DNA of 64,000 nt, from NCBI GenBank assembly GCA_038373885.1, contig JAWZYV010011898.1, positions 372,001-436,000 of the forward strand, written 5' to 3'. The stretch's first letter is position 1. Every line of letters starts with the position of its first letter. The position numbers and the translations under genes are program-made. Below the pieces are notes generated by a model. That model saw only the letters and a program-made list of their open reading frames with translations, was not told the origin of the DNA and did not search any database. The DNA comes from Cheiracanthium punctorium (lineage: Eukaryota; Arthropoda; Arachnida; Araneae; Cheiracanthiidae). This document shows positions 24,590 through 36,363 of this stretch, in pieces.

Positions 24590-25640
24590 GATCAAATTTC
24601 AGACTCTGCTAGTGAGCAGTTTTTGCCTCCCCAAACAGCTTAAAGGCTAAACTTCGAATTATTTGTAATCTTGATCAAATCAACCATCTATTTTGTACTT
24701 TTTATTATTTAAATTGAATGGCTTTTCTTCCTTGATTCAGTAGTCTCACAGTGAAGCCTTCAGGTCATCTTATTCACAAACCTGTCAAGTCTCTCTCACT
24801 AGCTTGATCAATTCATTCAGCAATTTGGGCATGAGCCAGAAGGTTCTGAAATATTAAAAACTGTTCTTTCTTTTCCTATAGATGTGTGTAATCCATGAAA
24901 TCATCAAGTCCTCTGTCATCCACCCTTTCTCGTTTGGGCGCACTTCGATGCCCATTGGAAAATTTTCTTTCGGGATCATTTTTCTTTTAAAAATTACCAT
25001 TGGCGGTAATTTCATCCCATCTGCTGCACAGGCTAAAACAACAGTAAATGAAGTTTTTCATTGCCTGTTGTCGAAACTGGGATACTGTTAGCACCAACAG
25101 TATCCACGGTTCTGCCTGCAGGGCAATCAAAACTGAGAGGGACTTCATCCATGTTGATTATTTGATTTGTGGCAAATTTTAAAAATTCACTTTTATTTCG
25201 TTTCCCAATCATCAGGCAGTTTTTGCCCCACCTGGTGCGATTTCGGATGACCAAAGGTTTTTTGCTTCATAAAACGGTAACACCATGTGGGACCACCTAC
25301 GAAGTTTTCCAACTTCATATCTTCGGCTATTCTTTGCACTTTTAATCGAATTTTCACCGTTGATATTGGAGTACCTTTTGCTCGTTCAGAAATTATCCCT
25401 TTGTGAAGTTCATCTTCCAGAATAGGCCAAGATAATATTCCATAGCAAAAGGATCTCCTCTTTCAGTCACTATTCAGGAGCTTTTCTTTATTTTTTCGCC
25501 AAAGTTGTACATTTGACTTATCTATTTCAAAATGTTTCCCAGCTTCTCTATTTGCACTTTCTTCAGCTTTCTTAATAACTGCGAGTTTAAACTCTGCAGT
25601 ATAGCTCATGCGTTTTCTTTTTGACGACATTTGAAGCAAA
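24590..25640 (-). pseudogene. pogo-like transposase pseudogene
   Basis: Begins near 25630 as SSKRKRMSYTAEFKLAVIKK followed by AGKHFEIDKSNVQLWRKNK, an N-terminal helix-turn-helix of the pogo/CENP-B kind. A stop follows, then WPILEDELHKGIISERAKG. At 25033-25254 INMDEVPLSFDCPAGRTV includes the first catalytic aspartate, and TTGNEKLH follows. The catalytic core continues in another frame with FTVVLACAADGMKLPPMVIF. Past about 24880 only scattered similarity remains and the other two acidic residues are not recognisable. It belongs to a different subfamily from the Tigger at 16 kb. Confidence 0.8.
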
Positions 25641-25829
25641 TGCTAACACACGCTAAGACACAAAGGCAGCTCAGATATGTAGACAGTGACATAATAAGCT
25701 GCAGGCACCTGACAAACTTTCGATAGTAATAGTTTAGTTCACGTATTTCAATACAAGTGTGAGAATAGAGCTTTCGATTACTATTCACGTATTTCGAGTC
25801 AAGCGCACAAATAGACTGACTTTTGACCG

Positions 25830-25930
25830 ACGTCATTGCACTATGTCACACCTTAGCAACCAGGCTGGAAACACTTTTCCCACTGCACACTAACGTTCAT
25901 TTAAGGACAGTCCAGGCCAGTCATTGGCAG
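25830..25930. repeat. ~95-bp segment shared with 36.9 kb
   Basis: The text from tatgtcacaccttagcaacc through cactaacgttcattta to ttggcagaatacg has a close partner at 36893-36990. The copies diverge abruptly on the right. Here it lies upstream of the pogo-like transposase but in inverse orientation to it, whereas at 36.9 kb it precedes a hAT gene in the same orientation. It may be a promoter-bearing fragment of an unrecognised element. Confidence 0.6.
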
Positions 25931-26482
25931 AATACGTTGTTTGTACCTCTAAATATCGGAGTTGCATGGGAAAAAATTTCAGTGATGTCGCGTTCCTCGG
26001 AAGTAATCGAACATACAATCGTCATCTGTTAATAAAAACGATCCCCCAAAATAAAATGCTGCAGATAATCCGCACCTTCATTTTGTAAAGTTATTTAACA
26101 GATAATCCGCAGGAAATTATGGTAAGTATGATGATTCTCATGATATGCGTCAGGTATTTATTATTTCATGAATCTCCGAGATTCTTTATTTTTACTTAGT
26201 GCTCTTGCAAAATCTCTCTCAAGATCTTACAGTGTGTTTTCAAGTTATAAATAATAATAGAGCAAGCAAAGCTAATGAGGAAAGTAGAAAAGAAAAGTAT
26301 ACTTTCTTTTGAATGCAACAAATAATCATTTGTCAATATTGACAGAATTTTCAAAAATTAGGTGGTTTTTGTTTAATTTCAGGTAGTGTTTACTGAACAT
26401 AAAGACGAAGTAAATAATTTCTTATGTAATTTAAAAAGAAAAGGATGGACAGAATTAAAATATCTTAAAAGGTTAAAAGCCG

Positions 26483-27236
26483 TCAGTAGCACTTTCGGTG
26501 GCAGCCACCACCATCCTCAGCTTTGATTTCAAAATGCCTTGCTCTCTTCCTCAAAATTTCGTTCCATCCCTGATCTATTTGCACATGCGTCATGTCATTC
26601 ACAGCGCCATCTGTTGTTATAATCTGCAAAGCTTCCATGTTTAGGGCATAGTAGTTATTTTTGTAATTGGAGAGTTTTTGGCTGTTATTAAAGTTAATTT
26701 CTATCGGGCGTTCTTAGGCTATTGTAGAGAGGGCAGTACTGGGTTTATTGAATTTAATATCATTATGGTGTTCCTTTTTTCGGTCTTTAATTTTCCTTTT
26801 AGTCATACCTATGTAGCAGACAGCTTTATTTGAATTATTGTCAGTAAAGTTTATTTTATAAATGCCGACAGTTTCATCAGGGTCAATAGGGTCTTTATCA
26901 CTGCGAATGCGTTTAAAAATATTTTGATTGGGTTTTATTAGTATTTTAATGTTTTTCTTTGCAGCTTCATTTGTTATTTTTAGAGCGGCTCCCCTGCAGT
27001 ATGGAATGGCGTTAGTAAATTTCTGTCTCGGTTTTGATGGTTGTTAATTTGTTCTAGCATTCTGATTCTCTTTTTAAGAAGGTGTTTGGGTAACCTGCAT
27101 TTTTACATTGGGTTTTAATAAATTATAGTTCTTCATTGAGGAGGTTTTCATCTGAGCATACTGTAATGGCGCGATTGATGTACGAGCGGATGGCGGCTAT
27201 TTTAAATTTGTAGGGAGTTTTTTAATTAAAATCTAC
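26483..27236 (-). pseudogene. Penelope-like element, C-terminal part with GIY-YIG nuclease
   Basis: Reading down from 27236: KIAAIRSYINRAITVCSDEN (end of the RT thumb region), a frame with stops, then IPYCRGAALKITNEAAKKN and DPIDPDETVGIYKINFTDN. The nuclease core follows with CYIGMTKRKIKDRKKEHH, giving the GIY and YIG strands, the conserved arginine and the glutamate. After an internal stop near 26725 the frame runs ALNMEALQIITTDGAV to a natural stop at 26483-26485. Penelope-like elements combine RT with a GIY-YIG endonuclease, and this order matches. RT palm motifs are not present. Confidence 0.82.
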
Positions 27237-27239
27237 TAT

Positions 27240-27400
27240 TTCATTATTATTCATTATCATAAATTACTTTGATGTTAAAATCACTAGAGATATGAAAAAT
27301 AATATCCATACTACCGTTTTCAGAAAAACCACCAATAATAATGAAATAGTGAATTTTAATTCAAAAACACCTTACAATTTTAAAATAGCCGCCATCCGCT
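27240..27400 (+). pseudogene. Inverted Penelope-like RT fragment
   Basis: The plus strand reads YFDVKITRDMKNNIHTTVF, then FRKTTNNNEIVNFNSKTPYN and KIAAIR before a stop at about 27400. This is the RT region just upstream of the segment that begins the minus-strand copy. The last part (KTPYNFKIAAIR) is present in both copies in opposite orientation, so the DNA is an inverted repeat: about 27180-27240 against about 27330-27400. It is a 5'- and 3'-truncated piece. Confidence 0.75.
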
Positions 27401-27409
27401 GATCGATCA

Positions 27410-28540
27410 CCATTTGAGAACTAGCTGATTCTAAAATTTGATTTTTTTAAAGCCATTTTATTTCTGTACAGCAATTACAAATTAATTCTTTTCTAATTAA
27501 TTAAATTTTGTTCATAAAAATTCTTTGATCATGTTTAACATGGTTCCTACTGTTTTTAAGAACTTATCTCATTTTTAATTGTTTACTTTTAAGTACTGAA
27601 AATTTTTACTTTTTTATTGATTGCTAAGATTTTTCTTTTTCGTGTACCTAAAAAAGGTGAACCTTATTTGAACTTCATAAAACTGCTAAATTGCATCAAA
27701 TTGATATTCATTTTAAAGATTGTGTGCTGGAAAGATGAGTTATTGCATAACACCCAAAGCCTAAAACAAACAATTATCGGATGCAATTGGTACAGAATTT
27801 GTAATCAGCGCTGGCGAAAGAGAAAAAGTGTTGAGCCTGGACTTCTCTGGAGCCTCTCTTTGTTCCTCTTCCCTCCCCCCCTCCTTTCTTAGGCTTTACG
27901 CTTTTCTCTTTTCTGCTTTTGTTTTCAAGCCGTGCTAAGAGCATAGGCTCGGTGATAGATTCCATTCTGGTAAGTTTCTATTTATTTTTAATTAAGATCA
28001 ATTTCTATTAAGAGTATAATTAAGCTTTTAACAGCTTTGAAAAAAAAAACTAAAATTTTGCCTTTGCGACTGACTACTGACAAGCATCAAAAACTACTGA
28101 AAATATTCACAATTACTACTGAAAAGTCTCGTTGAGAGTTGGCATCTCTTCACTTATGATAAATATTTAACAAATAAGACATTAAAAAAAAACTGTTAAT
28201 CTGTTTCAATGAGTTAGTTTTTTTTCAAACTAAGAGATAATATAGGTATTACGTTATGCAGATGGTGTAAAACTGTGCTAGTTTTTATGTACTTTGTCAT
28301 TCTGCTGTAAATTTGGTATAGTATCTGTTGGTCGGAAAAGGAAAATTACGGTCCTTTGTAACATTTTTGAATTTGAAAATGAGTCTCACAACCATTTATA
28401 AATTAATAAACTCAATAGATTTATGCTATTAATGTTTCTACCCCACCCCCCAGGCCCTCGTCCCGCAAAAAAAACTTTCGTGTGTAAATTAATATCAAGC
28501 TTTTTTTTATGGAAAACTAACTATACAACATTTCTTATAT
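27410..28540. other. Gene-free stretch with a GC-richer patch
   Basis: AT-rich except for 27800-27960, where pyrimidine-rich and CpG-poor sequence gives short open frames without family resemblance. A short C-rich/A-rich junction lies at 28443-28475, of the kind seen next to hAT ends here. Confidence 0.35.
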
Positions 28541-28639
28541 TCTTTTAAATTTTGTTGGATAAGGTAAATTGATGTTTGGTAAGGTTTTTTTCTTCCCAAT
28601 GCCAAAGGCAATATAAAGGAAAGAAGTAGAACATCAAGA

Positions 28640-28973
28640 AAAAAAGAAAAAGATGACAGATGATACAAAGATTGACTAAAGTCATTGCCTCAAAAGTTCT
28701 CTCACTTTCCAATACAACGCCACCGTGGAGTGACATGCAACAATGAAGGTGGTTTCGATTCATTGGCTCGTCAGTACCACAAAGAGGGCAGCTTGGATGG
28801 TCCAAAATCCGTAAATGATGGAGATGCTCTCCAAGGTAGTCGTGACCAGTCAAAAGACGGAACTGTGCGACAGTTTCATGACGCGTGTTGTTGGGAATGG
28901 CCAGGAGATCATCAATTTTCCACTGCTTTGACTGCAGGCGGTCAAGTAGCTGCATTTTAAAATTTTTAGACAT
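28640..28973 (-). pseudogene. LINE C-terminal cysteine-rich tail
   Basis: The frame reads NTRHETVAQFRLLTGHDYLG, then CPLCGTDEPMNRNHLHCC, a CCHC-like zinc-binding pattern (CxxC...H....C). This follows RNase H at the C-terminus in I-group elements of arthropods. After about 28680 the reading becomes unrelated. Confidence 0.8.
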
Positions 28974-29690
28974 AATTTGTTTAATATACAGCTTAATGGA
29001 GTGATAAGAAATTGTTGAGCCCCTTCTTGCCAGGAAATCAGCCTGTTCGTTTCCGTTTACTCCACAATGACCAGGAATTCACTGAAGCACCACATGCTTC
29101 TTTAAAACCAACTTTCATACATAGTCCCGACATGATTTCGTCCGATGAAGGAGGACTAGTTGAGCCAATAGCCTGGATTGCTGCTTGGGAATCGGAGAAC
29201 AAAACCACTCTTGTAAGTTTATCTTCGAGGGCCAATAACTGCTTTAGAGCAATCCTGATGGCCTCCACCTCTCCTCAAAAGCTGTTCTGTATTTCCCCAC
29301 TGAGGCATAAAAGGAAAACAGGCTCGAAAAAACTCCCGACCCTGCAGTCATATGATCATCAAAAAAGGAGCCATCAGTGTAGACATGCAGCCACTCAAGA
29401 ACTGGGTACTTCATGTGAATTGTTTCAAAGGCACAACATTTTAACACATGCGCAGAGCTATCTTTTTTGTGCAAAGTAACCCCAAGATTCAAATTCATCT
29501 CAGTCTGTACCATTTCTAAAGGATTTGGTGGCCCTGCAATTTCCTGAACATTGTCAGGTAACTCATATTCATTTAGGATAGCTCTAATAGACTGGGTGAA
29601 CCGGTTTTGGGTTTTCAAATTTCTAGTACCAACTGTGTAATTCATCTAAAAAGGGTTGCCCATTCTAATTAATTTCTCATGCAAAAGTAG
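28973..29690 (-). pseudogene. LINE RNase H domain
   Basis: WLHVYTDGSFFDD supplies the first catalytic aspartate, MEAIRIALKQLL the glutamate, and VVLFSDSQAAIQAI the second aspartate. The three are in the expected order but in two frames, broken between GKYRTAF and the glutamate helix. The end of the domain has degenerated (SVNSWSLWSKRKR). Confidence 0.85.
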
Positions 29691-30340
29691 AACCTTTTCT
29701 TTAATTAGCTTTAATAAATTTATTGCCCGTCAATAGTAGCATAGCATCAATCGGTGTTGATTTAACGGCCCCAATTATGAGTCTCAAGGATTGATTTTGT
29801 AGAGTTTCCAACTTCTGTAAAACTTGACTGTTTGCTGTTATAAATGGTTCGCAGCAGTAGGTAATTAAAGGTTCTATAAAAACTCTGTAAGTAATATTTA
29901 AAACCGATCTGTCACTTCCCCACATGGATCCCACCAGGCGCTTTAAAACAGTTATCCTACTTAAAAAAAACGGCTCGATATTAACTCAATATACAAATTC
30001 CAGTTTAATTTGTTGTCAAAGGTCACTCCTAAATAATTAAACTTATTTGTGTGGGTAAGCACTTCATTTCTATATTTCAGTTCGGGGGAAAAATCATCAG
30101 TGTGTAAGCGAAAAAGACTGCACAGCAGTCTTATCGAGATTTACGATCATATTATTTTCGGTACACCACATTGAAAGTATATCAAGTGCACTATTTAGTC
30201 TACCTTTTATAGTAGGAGTACAGTATTTAGTCTACCTTTTATTCTGCCTTTTGCTTTAGGTCTTTAGTCCAATGATGAGATCATCGGCAAATAGCAGACA
30301 ATGGTCATCGTCTATGTTTGATAAGTAATGCTTGTATATT
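29690..30340 (-). pseudogene. LINE reverse transcriptase C-terminal half
   Basis: LLFADDLIIG holds the catalytic double aspartate. After several frame changes the fragment at 29701-29934 reads RSVLNITYRVFIEPLITYC, then LETLQNQSLRLIIGAVKSTP, the usual end of RT before RNase H in this group. Multiple stops are present. Confidence 0.85.
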
Positions 30341-30344
30341 TTAA

Positions 30345-33300
30345 GCTTTTCTTTCTTTTCTTATTTGTAGTCATATTTGTACCTTGAAAATGCTGAATTT
30401 ATTTTACCAAGACACTATTCTTTGCCAAAATTTGTCATTACAAAAGAAAGAAAGTGATGAAATTTATGTGTAATGCCACAAAATAATTTAATCTGTTCCA
30501 TTCCTTCCTCTCTTTCTTTGTCAGCACTTTAATAGGTTGTATAACATTAGAAGCAAAACATCTATTTATACTTTGTGTTCAAACTTTCAATTAATTTCAG
30601 ATTAATTATTTAAACTCATATCTATAGCCTTATATGGTACATCAAAACTTTTATTACAATAAACTTTTAAACACAGATTTTAAAGATAAAATTGACTGTA
30701 ATTTAGTAGTTGATTCCAGGAAATAGAACTGTATATTTTGATTAAAATTATGTAGAAGATACCCTATTCAAAAAAATAAATAGTTTAGTGACTGTCATAT
30801 GCAGGTGGTAGATAAAATAATAGGAAAACTTAATGACATAATTCAGATTTTGGGTGTTTCCATTGTTTGCTTGTTTTATCTTCTGTATGTCAGATGCACA
30901 GTAAAGCAGGCCAATATATTAAGAATTTGTATCCTAAATTTTTATAGTGTCTGTTTACATTTCTTCTTCTCTCCAATATCTTAAATTATCTTTTTATTTC
31001 CAGTTTAAATCTTTAAAACTTATTTGCTTTTGTTATGAATAAAGAAAAATCTAGCAATGAAGATATTTTGAATATAATAAGATTTGCTGTTTAATTAACT
31101 CTCTGTGGTTTATAGTTTTTTTTAAAAGTTTTACTGTACTTTAAGGCCTAAAAAATTGCTTGTAATGTTGTATATTAGTTCTATAACGTTTCTTTTATGT
31201 TCAGAATGTATTTATTTAATATTTATTCCTGAACTTAAGATAATTGTTTAAAAAAATTTTGTAATCAATATGTCTTTCTATTAACATTTGTTGATTTTAT
31301 AGATATAAAATGTTTATGTATTGCACAGTTTGGGAGAAATTGCCTCTTTTTACGTATACCAAAGTAAAAACTTTCATATATGTACTATAAGAAGTACAAT
31401 CTTCATATGATGATATGAACATGTTTTATATAATTGTTGCCTATCTAGTATACCATTGTTCTTACTATTGTGGGGGTTTCATATAAATGGCAAGTTTATA
31501 AAATTGCATTCTTATAGATATCTGGTTTTTATCTTTGTGTTTTTCTTATGTTAATGTTCAAGAAAATTTTTATTGTAGTATGTTAATTATTGTTATTTTC
31601 GTATTTGATGGCAATAAGTTCCATTTTGAAATGTTTTAGATTTTGTTTCATAAAACTTGAAATTGTATCTTCATAGCTGTAACTCACTCTACCATGTTTT
31701 GTTTGGAATAGTAAGACATTTTCTTGATATTTAAGAATTTTGGTCATCTTCAGCTGAAAGCAACTAGCCTTTGTTCATTAAATTATGAATTTCAATTTAA
31801 GATGCGAGGTTCTCTCTTTCCCTCCTTCCTTCAAACATTTAAGTTCTGATCTTAGCTCCTTATGTGCATAACATGACTTATGATAAAAACAAATCAATAC
31901 AGTTATGATTAAGCGTAAAATTTTGATACACAGGATACATATGTTTTCTTATTTTTCTCATTGACATACTCATACACATTTTCAGATTTAAAAAAAAAAA
32001 AAAGCCAAAATTCCGAAAATATACCCTATAAAAGTATTGCATGAATTTGACATTTTCATTTCATGTATTAAAATATTAATGCATTCTTTGTTATCAATAT
32101 TTTGTCTCACTTATTATTTATTTATTCATCTACTTTATCCTTGTACTTTAATAAAAATCATATTCAGGTATCAGTTTTATGATACACAGTGTAAAAGCAA
32201 AATGGCATGTTTAATCCTTCCAATCTGATTTTTTAAATTATGCCAAACATAATTTTACCATAACTTGTAATTTGCCATTGCAGTGCTGAGCCAATTATAG
32301 AAACAGTGCCATGCTGTGAAACTGAATATATCCTGAAAGCACTGTAATGAAATGTTCCTTCTTTTCTCCTGTGTGAGTGGCATGTAGTAATATTTTGATT
32401 TTGCATAAATTTCAGATAGGTACCAGTTGTCTTCCAATGCATGATTGTAAAATAATAAAATTATAGCTGGAAATGTAAATGAGGTTTGCTAGCTCTGAAA
32501 GGGGGAAAAAAATAAGAATATTTGTTCTTATGTGCCTGACAGTGTAAAACCAGTTTGATTTTGAACCTCGATATTATCTCAGTATACCTAGACCAGGTAT
32601 TTATAAAATTCCTGTCCTTGTATTTCATTTTCTGTGCCTATATAATTATTGCATATATGAATGTGGTAAATGGCCTGAATTGTTGATGACTGGACTATGT
32701 ATGTAATTTTAGCAATAATTTTCATTTAAATCTTGACTGTTTTTCTTAAAAGCACCCTTTGCAGTGGTGCTACATAAAACCATTCCTTTTTGTAAAAACT
32801 AGCACATCCTACTCCCATTCTACATGCAAAATCACTGTAATCACATTCATAAAATGCGATTAAAAGTCCTTGTGTCATTTCTGTATGAAAAGCAGTAAGC
32901 AGTCTTTTTGGCAGTCACTTCAAGCATAAAACATCTCTGTAAAATGCAACTCTGTGTGCTAAGAGAGGTATAAAATTATGATTGCTAGTACTGTTAATTT
33001 CTTCGTAAAAAGCAAAATAATGTACATATTTATGGTTAAATATCAGGTTGTAATACCTGAGGTGCCTCAAGATTTATCAGTACATCAACTGTTGAGCGTG
33101 TACATTAAGAGGCACATGGATAATATATTACACAAACTGTTGAAAAGATGGTTATTTAAACTGATATAAACTTTTCTTGTAAACAAATATTAAAATTTTT
33201 TTACAAAATGTATGAAGTGCTTTTCTTTTCATTTACTTTAGAAGTGATAAGCTCTATTGTGCTTTTTCAGAATGTGTATATTTTAATGTTATGTTACCAT

Positions 33301-33700
33301 GAATGCTATACCCAGAGACTAGTGTTCCTGTAATTTATAAATTGGATCTTTTTTTATGATGTGTTATTAGCTACCTTTTGGTTATAATTTTTATTTTTCT
33401 CTTCCTGAGATTTACTTTCTCCTTTTTCTTTTTCCCTCTTATAATAATGAAATTTCAAGTAGAAATAATAGCTAAAATCTTTAACTTATTCTATCAATTT
33501 ATGTTTATTGATGCAACTGTAAACACGGAAAATGCAATATTTTTCTTTTCCCCTCCTATTTTCCTTCTAAGATAACAGGTTAAAGATCAAATCCACGATA
33601 AAAGCTTAAAACAGTACCTGTAACCCTTCAGTGTGCAGTTGCACATTTGTAAAGCTGTAAATGTGTACACCCTTTTAAAAATGTATTAGAGTACAAGTCA
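30345..33700. other. Long AT-rich stretch without a gene
   Basis: No terminal repeats, coding matches or tandem arrays were recognised over more than 3 kb, unusual for this window. It may be single-copy host DNA (intron or UTR). Confidence 0.35.
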
Positions 33701-33719
33701 GTTTTCCGATATTGTTTTC

Positions 33720-33780
33720 ATTATAAATTGTTATTCCTTAAAAAGTTGATTATAAAAAGTTCATAATAACAATTTATAAT
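33720..33780. other. Perfect 16-bp stem hairpin
   Basis: attataaattgttatt at 33720-33735 is exactly complementary to aataacaatttataat at 33765-33780, with a 29-base loop. The size resembles a small RNA precursor but the stem is almost pure A/T. A second hairpin, gattgcctttc/gaaaggcaatc, lies about 140 bases downstream. Confidence 0.5.
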
Positions 33781-33921
33781 ATTTATTTGAGCTGCATGAT
33801 TTTTTGAAAATTTAATATAGAAAATTTCTCTCATACTCAAATACTTTTTTTGAGTAGGTGTACTAAATATTGATATTACTAGAAAAATGCTCACAGTAAA
33901 GGATTAAGACTGAAACTTTGC

Positions 33922-33969
33922 GATTGCCTTTCACAACATCTACTTGAAGATTATTACGAAAGGCAATCA
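33922..33969. other. 11-bp stem hairpin
   Basis: gattgcctttc pairs with gaaaggcaatc across about 26 bases. No family is recognised; it could be the remains of a small inverted-repeat element. Confidence 0.4.
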
Positions 33970-34924
33970 AAAACTCTAATGTTACAGAGTACTCTTATAA
34001 GCTTTTACTACAGTTATTCTGTTAATTCATTATTACCACTCATGCGGATCACATAGCTTCTCTCAAGAAATTAGTAAAATCATTAATTTAATAAATAAGG
34101 TATAGCATAAAATAAAACCAAAAAGTGATGTGGAATATCTTGATTTTGGCCCATAACTACTTGCACCGAATAACACAGCCATATTACCTGTATATATTTT
34201 GTGCACCATATAATTCTAAAATTTTAGATAAAAAGATTAATACTTTTAAGACATACAATAGCCATGTGTTACAATAAATAAAAAGCACTTTAAATAGGCA
34301 GTAATTGTGCTATAATATAAATTTGTGAAATGCATATTGTAGATTATCAGTTTTTTTCTTTTTTACCAACTTTCAGTCAATGCCTTTGAGCCACTCTTGA
34401 GAAAAATTTGCATTCATTTATATATCAGTATATATGGCACTTGTCCTCCACCCCTTAGATTTTTAGCATATTATTTTATGATCTAAAAATGCTGCATCTC
34501 AAAACTGAAACCATTTGAAGACTGCCCCCCCTTCTGAAAAATTTCTGTTAACCCCTAGGTCTATCAGTGGTGTGTCCTCAGAGCTCAACACATCAGTTTC
34601 CATAAAGTTTTACCTTAACACTAGAATTAACACATTCCAAATAAGAGAAATAAACAAAAAATTCATTTTTGTTTCCAAAGTACATGCTTACTAGAGTGTG
34701 CCTTATTTGGGGTCAAAAAATTTTTTTACTGAAATTTTTTTACTCACCCCCTAAAATTTTTCCTTTTGATCATATGAACTTATGTGTAAAGTTTCAGTCC
34801 TGTAGGATGAAATTAACCTGTGCCGACTTGAGCCAGAATTTTCAGAACTAGAATGGATGATATGATCTATTTAGAAAAAATAAAGAATTAAGCAAATTAA
34901 ACATTATATTTAATAAACACGGAC

Positions 34925-35269
34925 TCATATATACATTAATAATATCACATGCTTGATACTGCAAAACTTAAAACTAGTGTGGATATTTTTTTTTAAAGTG
35001 GATTTTTTGCAGTCTGGATATAAGTTGCGATGTTTTTGCACGCAATGAAGTACAAACTGTTTTTGCTCTTCATCAGCAGTTAATAAATCATTAAAGGCCT
35101 GCATTAATTTAACACCTCTCTCAGCGATGTCATTAACTCCTCTCAGTACACTAATCTTCTGTTTGACTTCCAAATATGACTGATTATTTTCCCAGGTTGA
35201 AGGGCATTCTTGCAAAAAAGAAGTGTCTGTATGAAGACTACAGAAAAAGTTTCTGCTTTTAATGGACAC
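34925..35269 (-). pseudogene. C-terminal fragment of an unclassified transposase-like protein
   Basis: The frame reads SLHTDTSFLQECPSTWENNQ, then GVNDIAERGVKLMQAFNDLL and DEEQKQFVLHCVQKHRNLYP. I associate the phrase with the C-terminal region of a repeated invertebrate protein family, probably the same as the fragment at 13.6 kb. I cannot assign a superfamily or catalytic residues. It is an isolated piece with no terminal repeats found. Confidence 0.5.
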
Positions 35270-35395
35270 AAAATCGTCTTATGTCTTATCTAAAATACAG
35301 TAGTAACAGAATTAGAAAGGTTAACACAAATTTAGCATTTCTAAATAATAAAAATATCAACAATAATAATGAAACTTACCAAATACAGTAGAACC

Positions 35396-35790
35396 TCGAT
35401 TATCCGAAGTAATTGGGACCAAACCTACTTCGGATAATCGAGAACTCATCAATAATTATCTAGTTTAATATGTAGTATCGTCATTGAACTGTTATTATGA
35501 ATATTTTAACTGTTAAATAAATTAAAATTATAAATGAAAATAAATTTATTTCTGAAACAAAAACTTACAATGGTTTAAATGGAAGCTTCATCTGGTGTAT
35601 CTGGCAATCCTTTGCTGTGCAGCTCTATCCCGAAGTTTTCTTAAAAGCATGATTTCAGAGGAATCGCACTGCTCCTGTTGTTCCAACCAAAGAAGGCCTT
35701 TTGAGAAACACTCAAAAGCATCATTGTTACTGATCTTATTTACTCCAGAATCATTCTCATCTTCATTAAGTTCAAGCGCGGACTTGAGAG
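35396..35790 (-). mobile_element. 5'-truncated Tigger/jerky-type element
   Basis: The 3' terminal repeat starts at 35396 (CAGTAGAACCTCGATTATCC beside TA), followed by a second inverted copy of ttcggataatcgag within 60 bases. On the minus strand at 35595-35775 is a transposase C-terminus: NDAFECFSKGLLWLEQQEQC, then RKLRDRAAQQR. The element breaks off at about 35790. This is the third pogo-type subfamily in the window. Confidence 0.75.
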
Positions 35791-36007
35791 GTATCTTTCA
35801 AGGGGGAGGGGAGAATAAAGGGTATTTTTTTTCAACAATAATTATAGAACACTGCCATAATGTTTGATGAGTGAATGCGCTTTACAACTAATAGAAAGCT
35901 CACTTTGGTATAACGTTTCCGATTTACACAGAGACACCAGGACATTGATTCAAAAGTAATGAGAAATCCTTAAATCTAAATAAAAAGCATGAAAATTCTT
36001 TAATTTT

Positions 36008-36155
36008 ATATGTGCACTGTTTGTTTATAAATAAAGCAATATAATACAAGGGAAACTACAAACGACAAGTTATGAACTATGATAAAACTAAAACTCCTCG
36101 TTTGTAGTTTTGCTTGTATTATATTGCTTTATTTATAAACAAACAGTGCACATAT
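36008..36155. repeat. Foldback element
   Basis: Arms of about 58 bp, atatgtgcactgtttgttta onward on the left and its near-perfect complement ending at 36155, surround a 30-base centre. Only one or two bases differ between arms. No target duplication was identified. Confidence 0.75.
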
Positions 36156-36363
36156 GAAAACTATATTATCATTAACTAATTAAATAATTGTTAACTAGTT
36201 AATAATAATAACTCAAGCTGTTATTATTAACTTGAAATTATTAACTAATTTCAAAAATTTTTCATATTATTTGGAAGCATCAATTATTGAAGTTTCTTTT
36301 GTTTACCCAGATTTACATAAGATAGGTTTGAAATTGAAGTGACCGATTTCAGCATAGGAGATG

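Larger units (their letters stand above)
24590..26122 (-). mobile_element. pogo-like transposon, one end recognised
   Basis: The 5' end on the minus strand lies at 26122: CCATAATTTCCTGCGGAT with TA next to it, and a second ataatccgc motif about 40 bases inside. The same end type bounds the 15.16-20.68 kb element. The other end was not found near 24.6 kb. It carries the transposase remnant at 24590-25640. Confidence 0.65.
28640..30340 (-). mobile_element. I-group non-LTR retrotransposon fragment
   Basis: Reading on the minus strand: an RT active-site box FADD (about 30290), SMWCTENNMIVNLDKT, then NYLGVTFDNKLNW, the RT C-terminus, an RNase H domain and a cysteine-rich tail. The presence of RNase H after RT is characteristic of the I/R1/LOA side of LINE phylogeny and absent from Jockey. 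The 5' part (ORF1, endonuclease, RT fingers) is missing. A short local duplication of the motif ttagtctaccttttat lies at about 30195-30245. Confidence 0.85.

Noticed and set aside
26391..26523. Splice-acceptor-like ttaatttcag followed by an open frame (VVFTEHKDEVNNFL)
   Set aside because: The frame runs into the Penelope 3' end and stops; the composition is lysine- and asparagine-rich as expected by chance in AT-rich DNA. No second exon was found.
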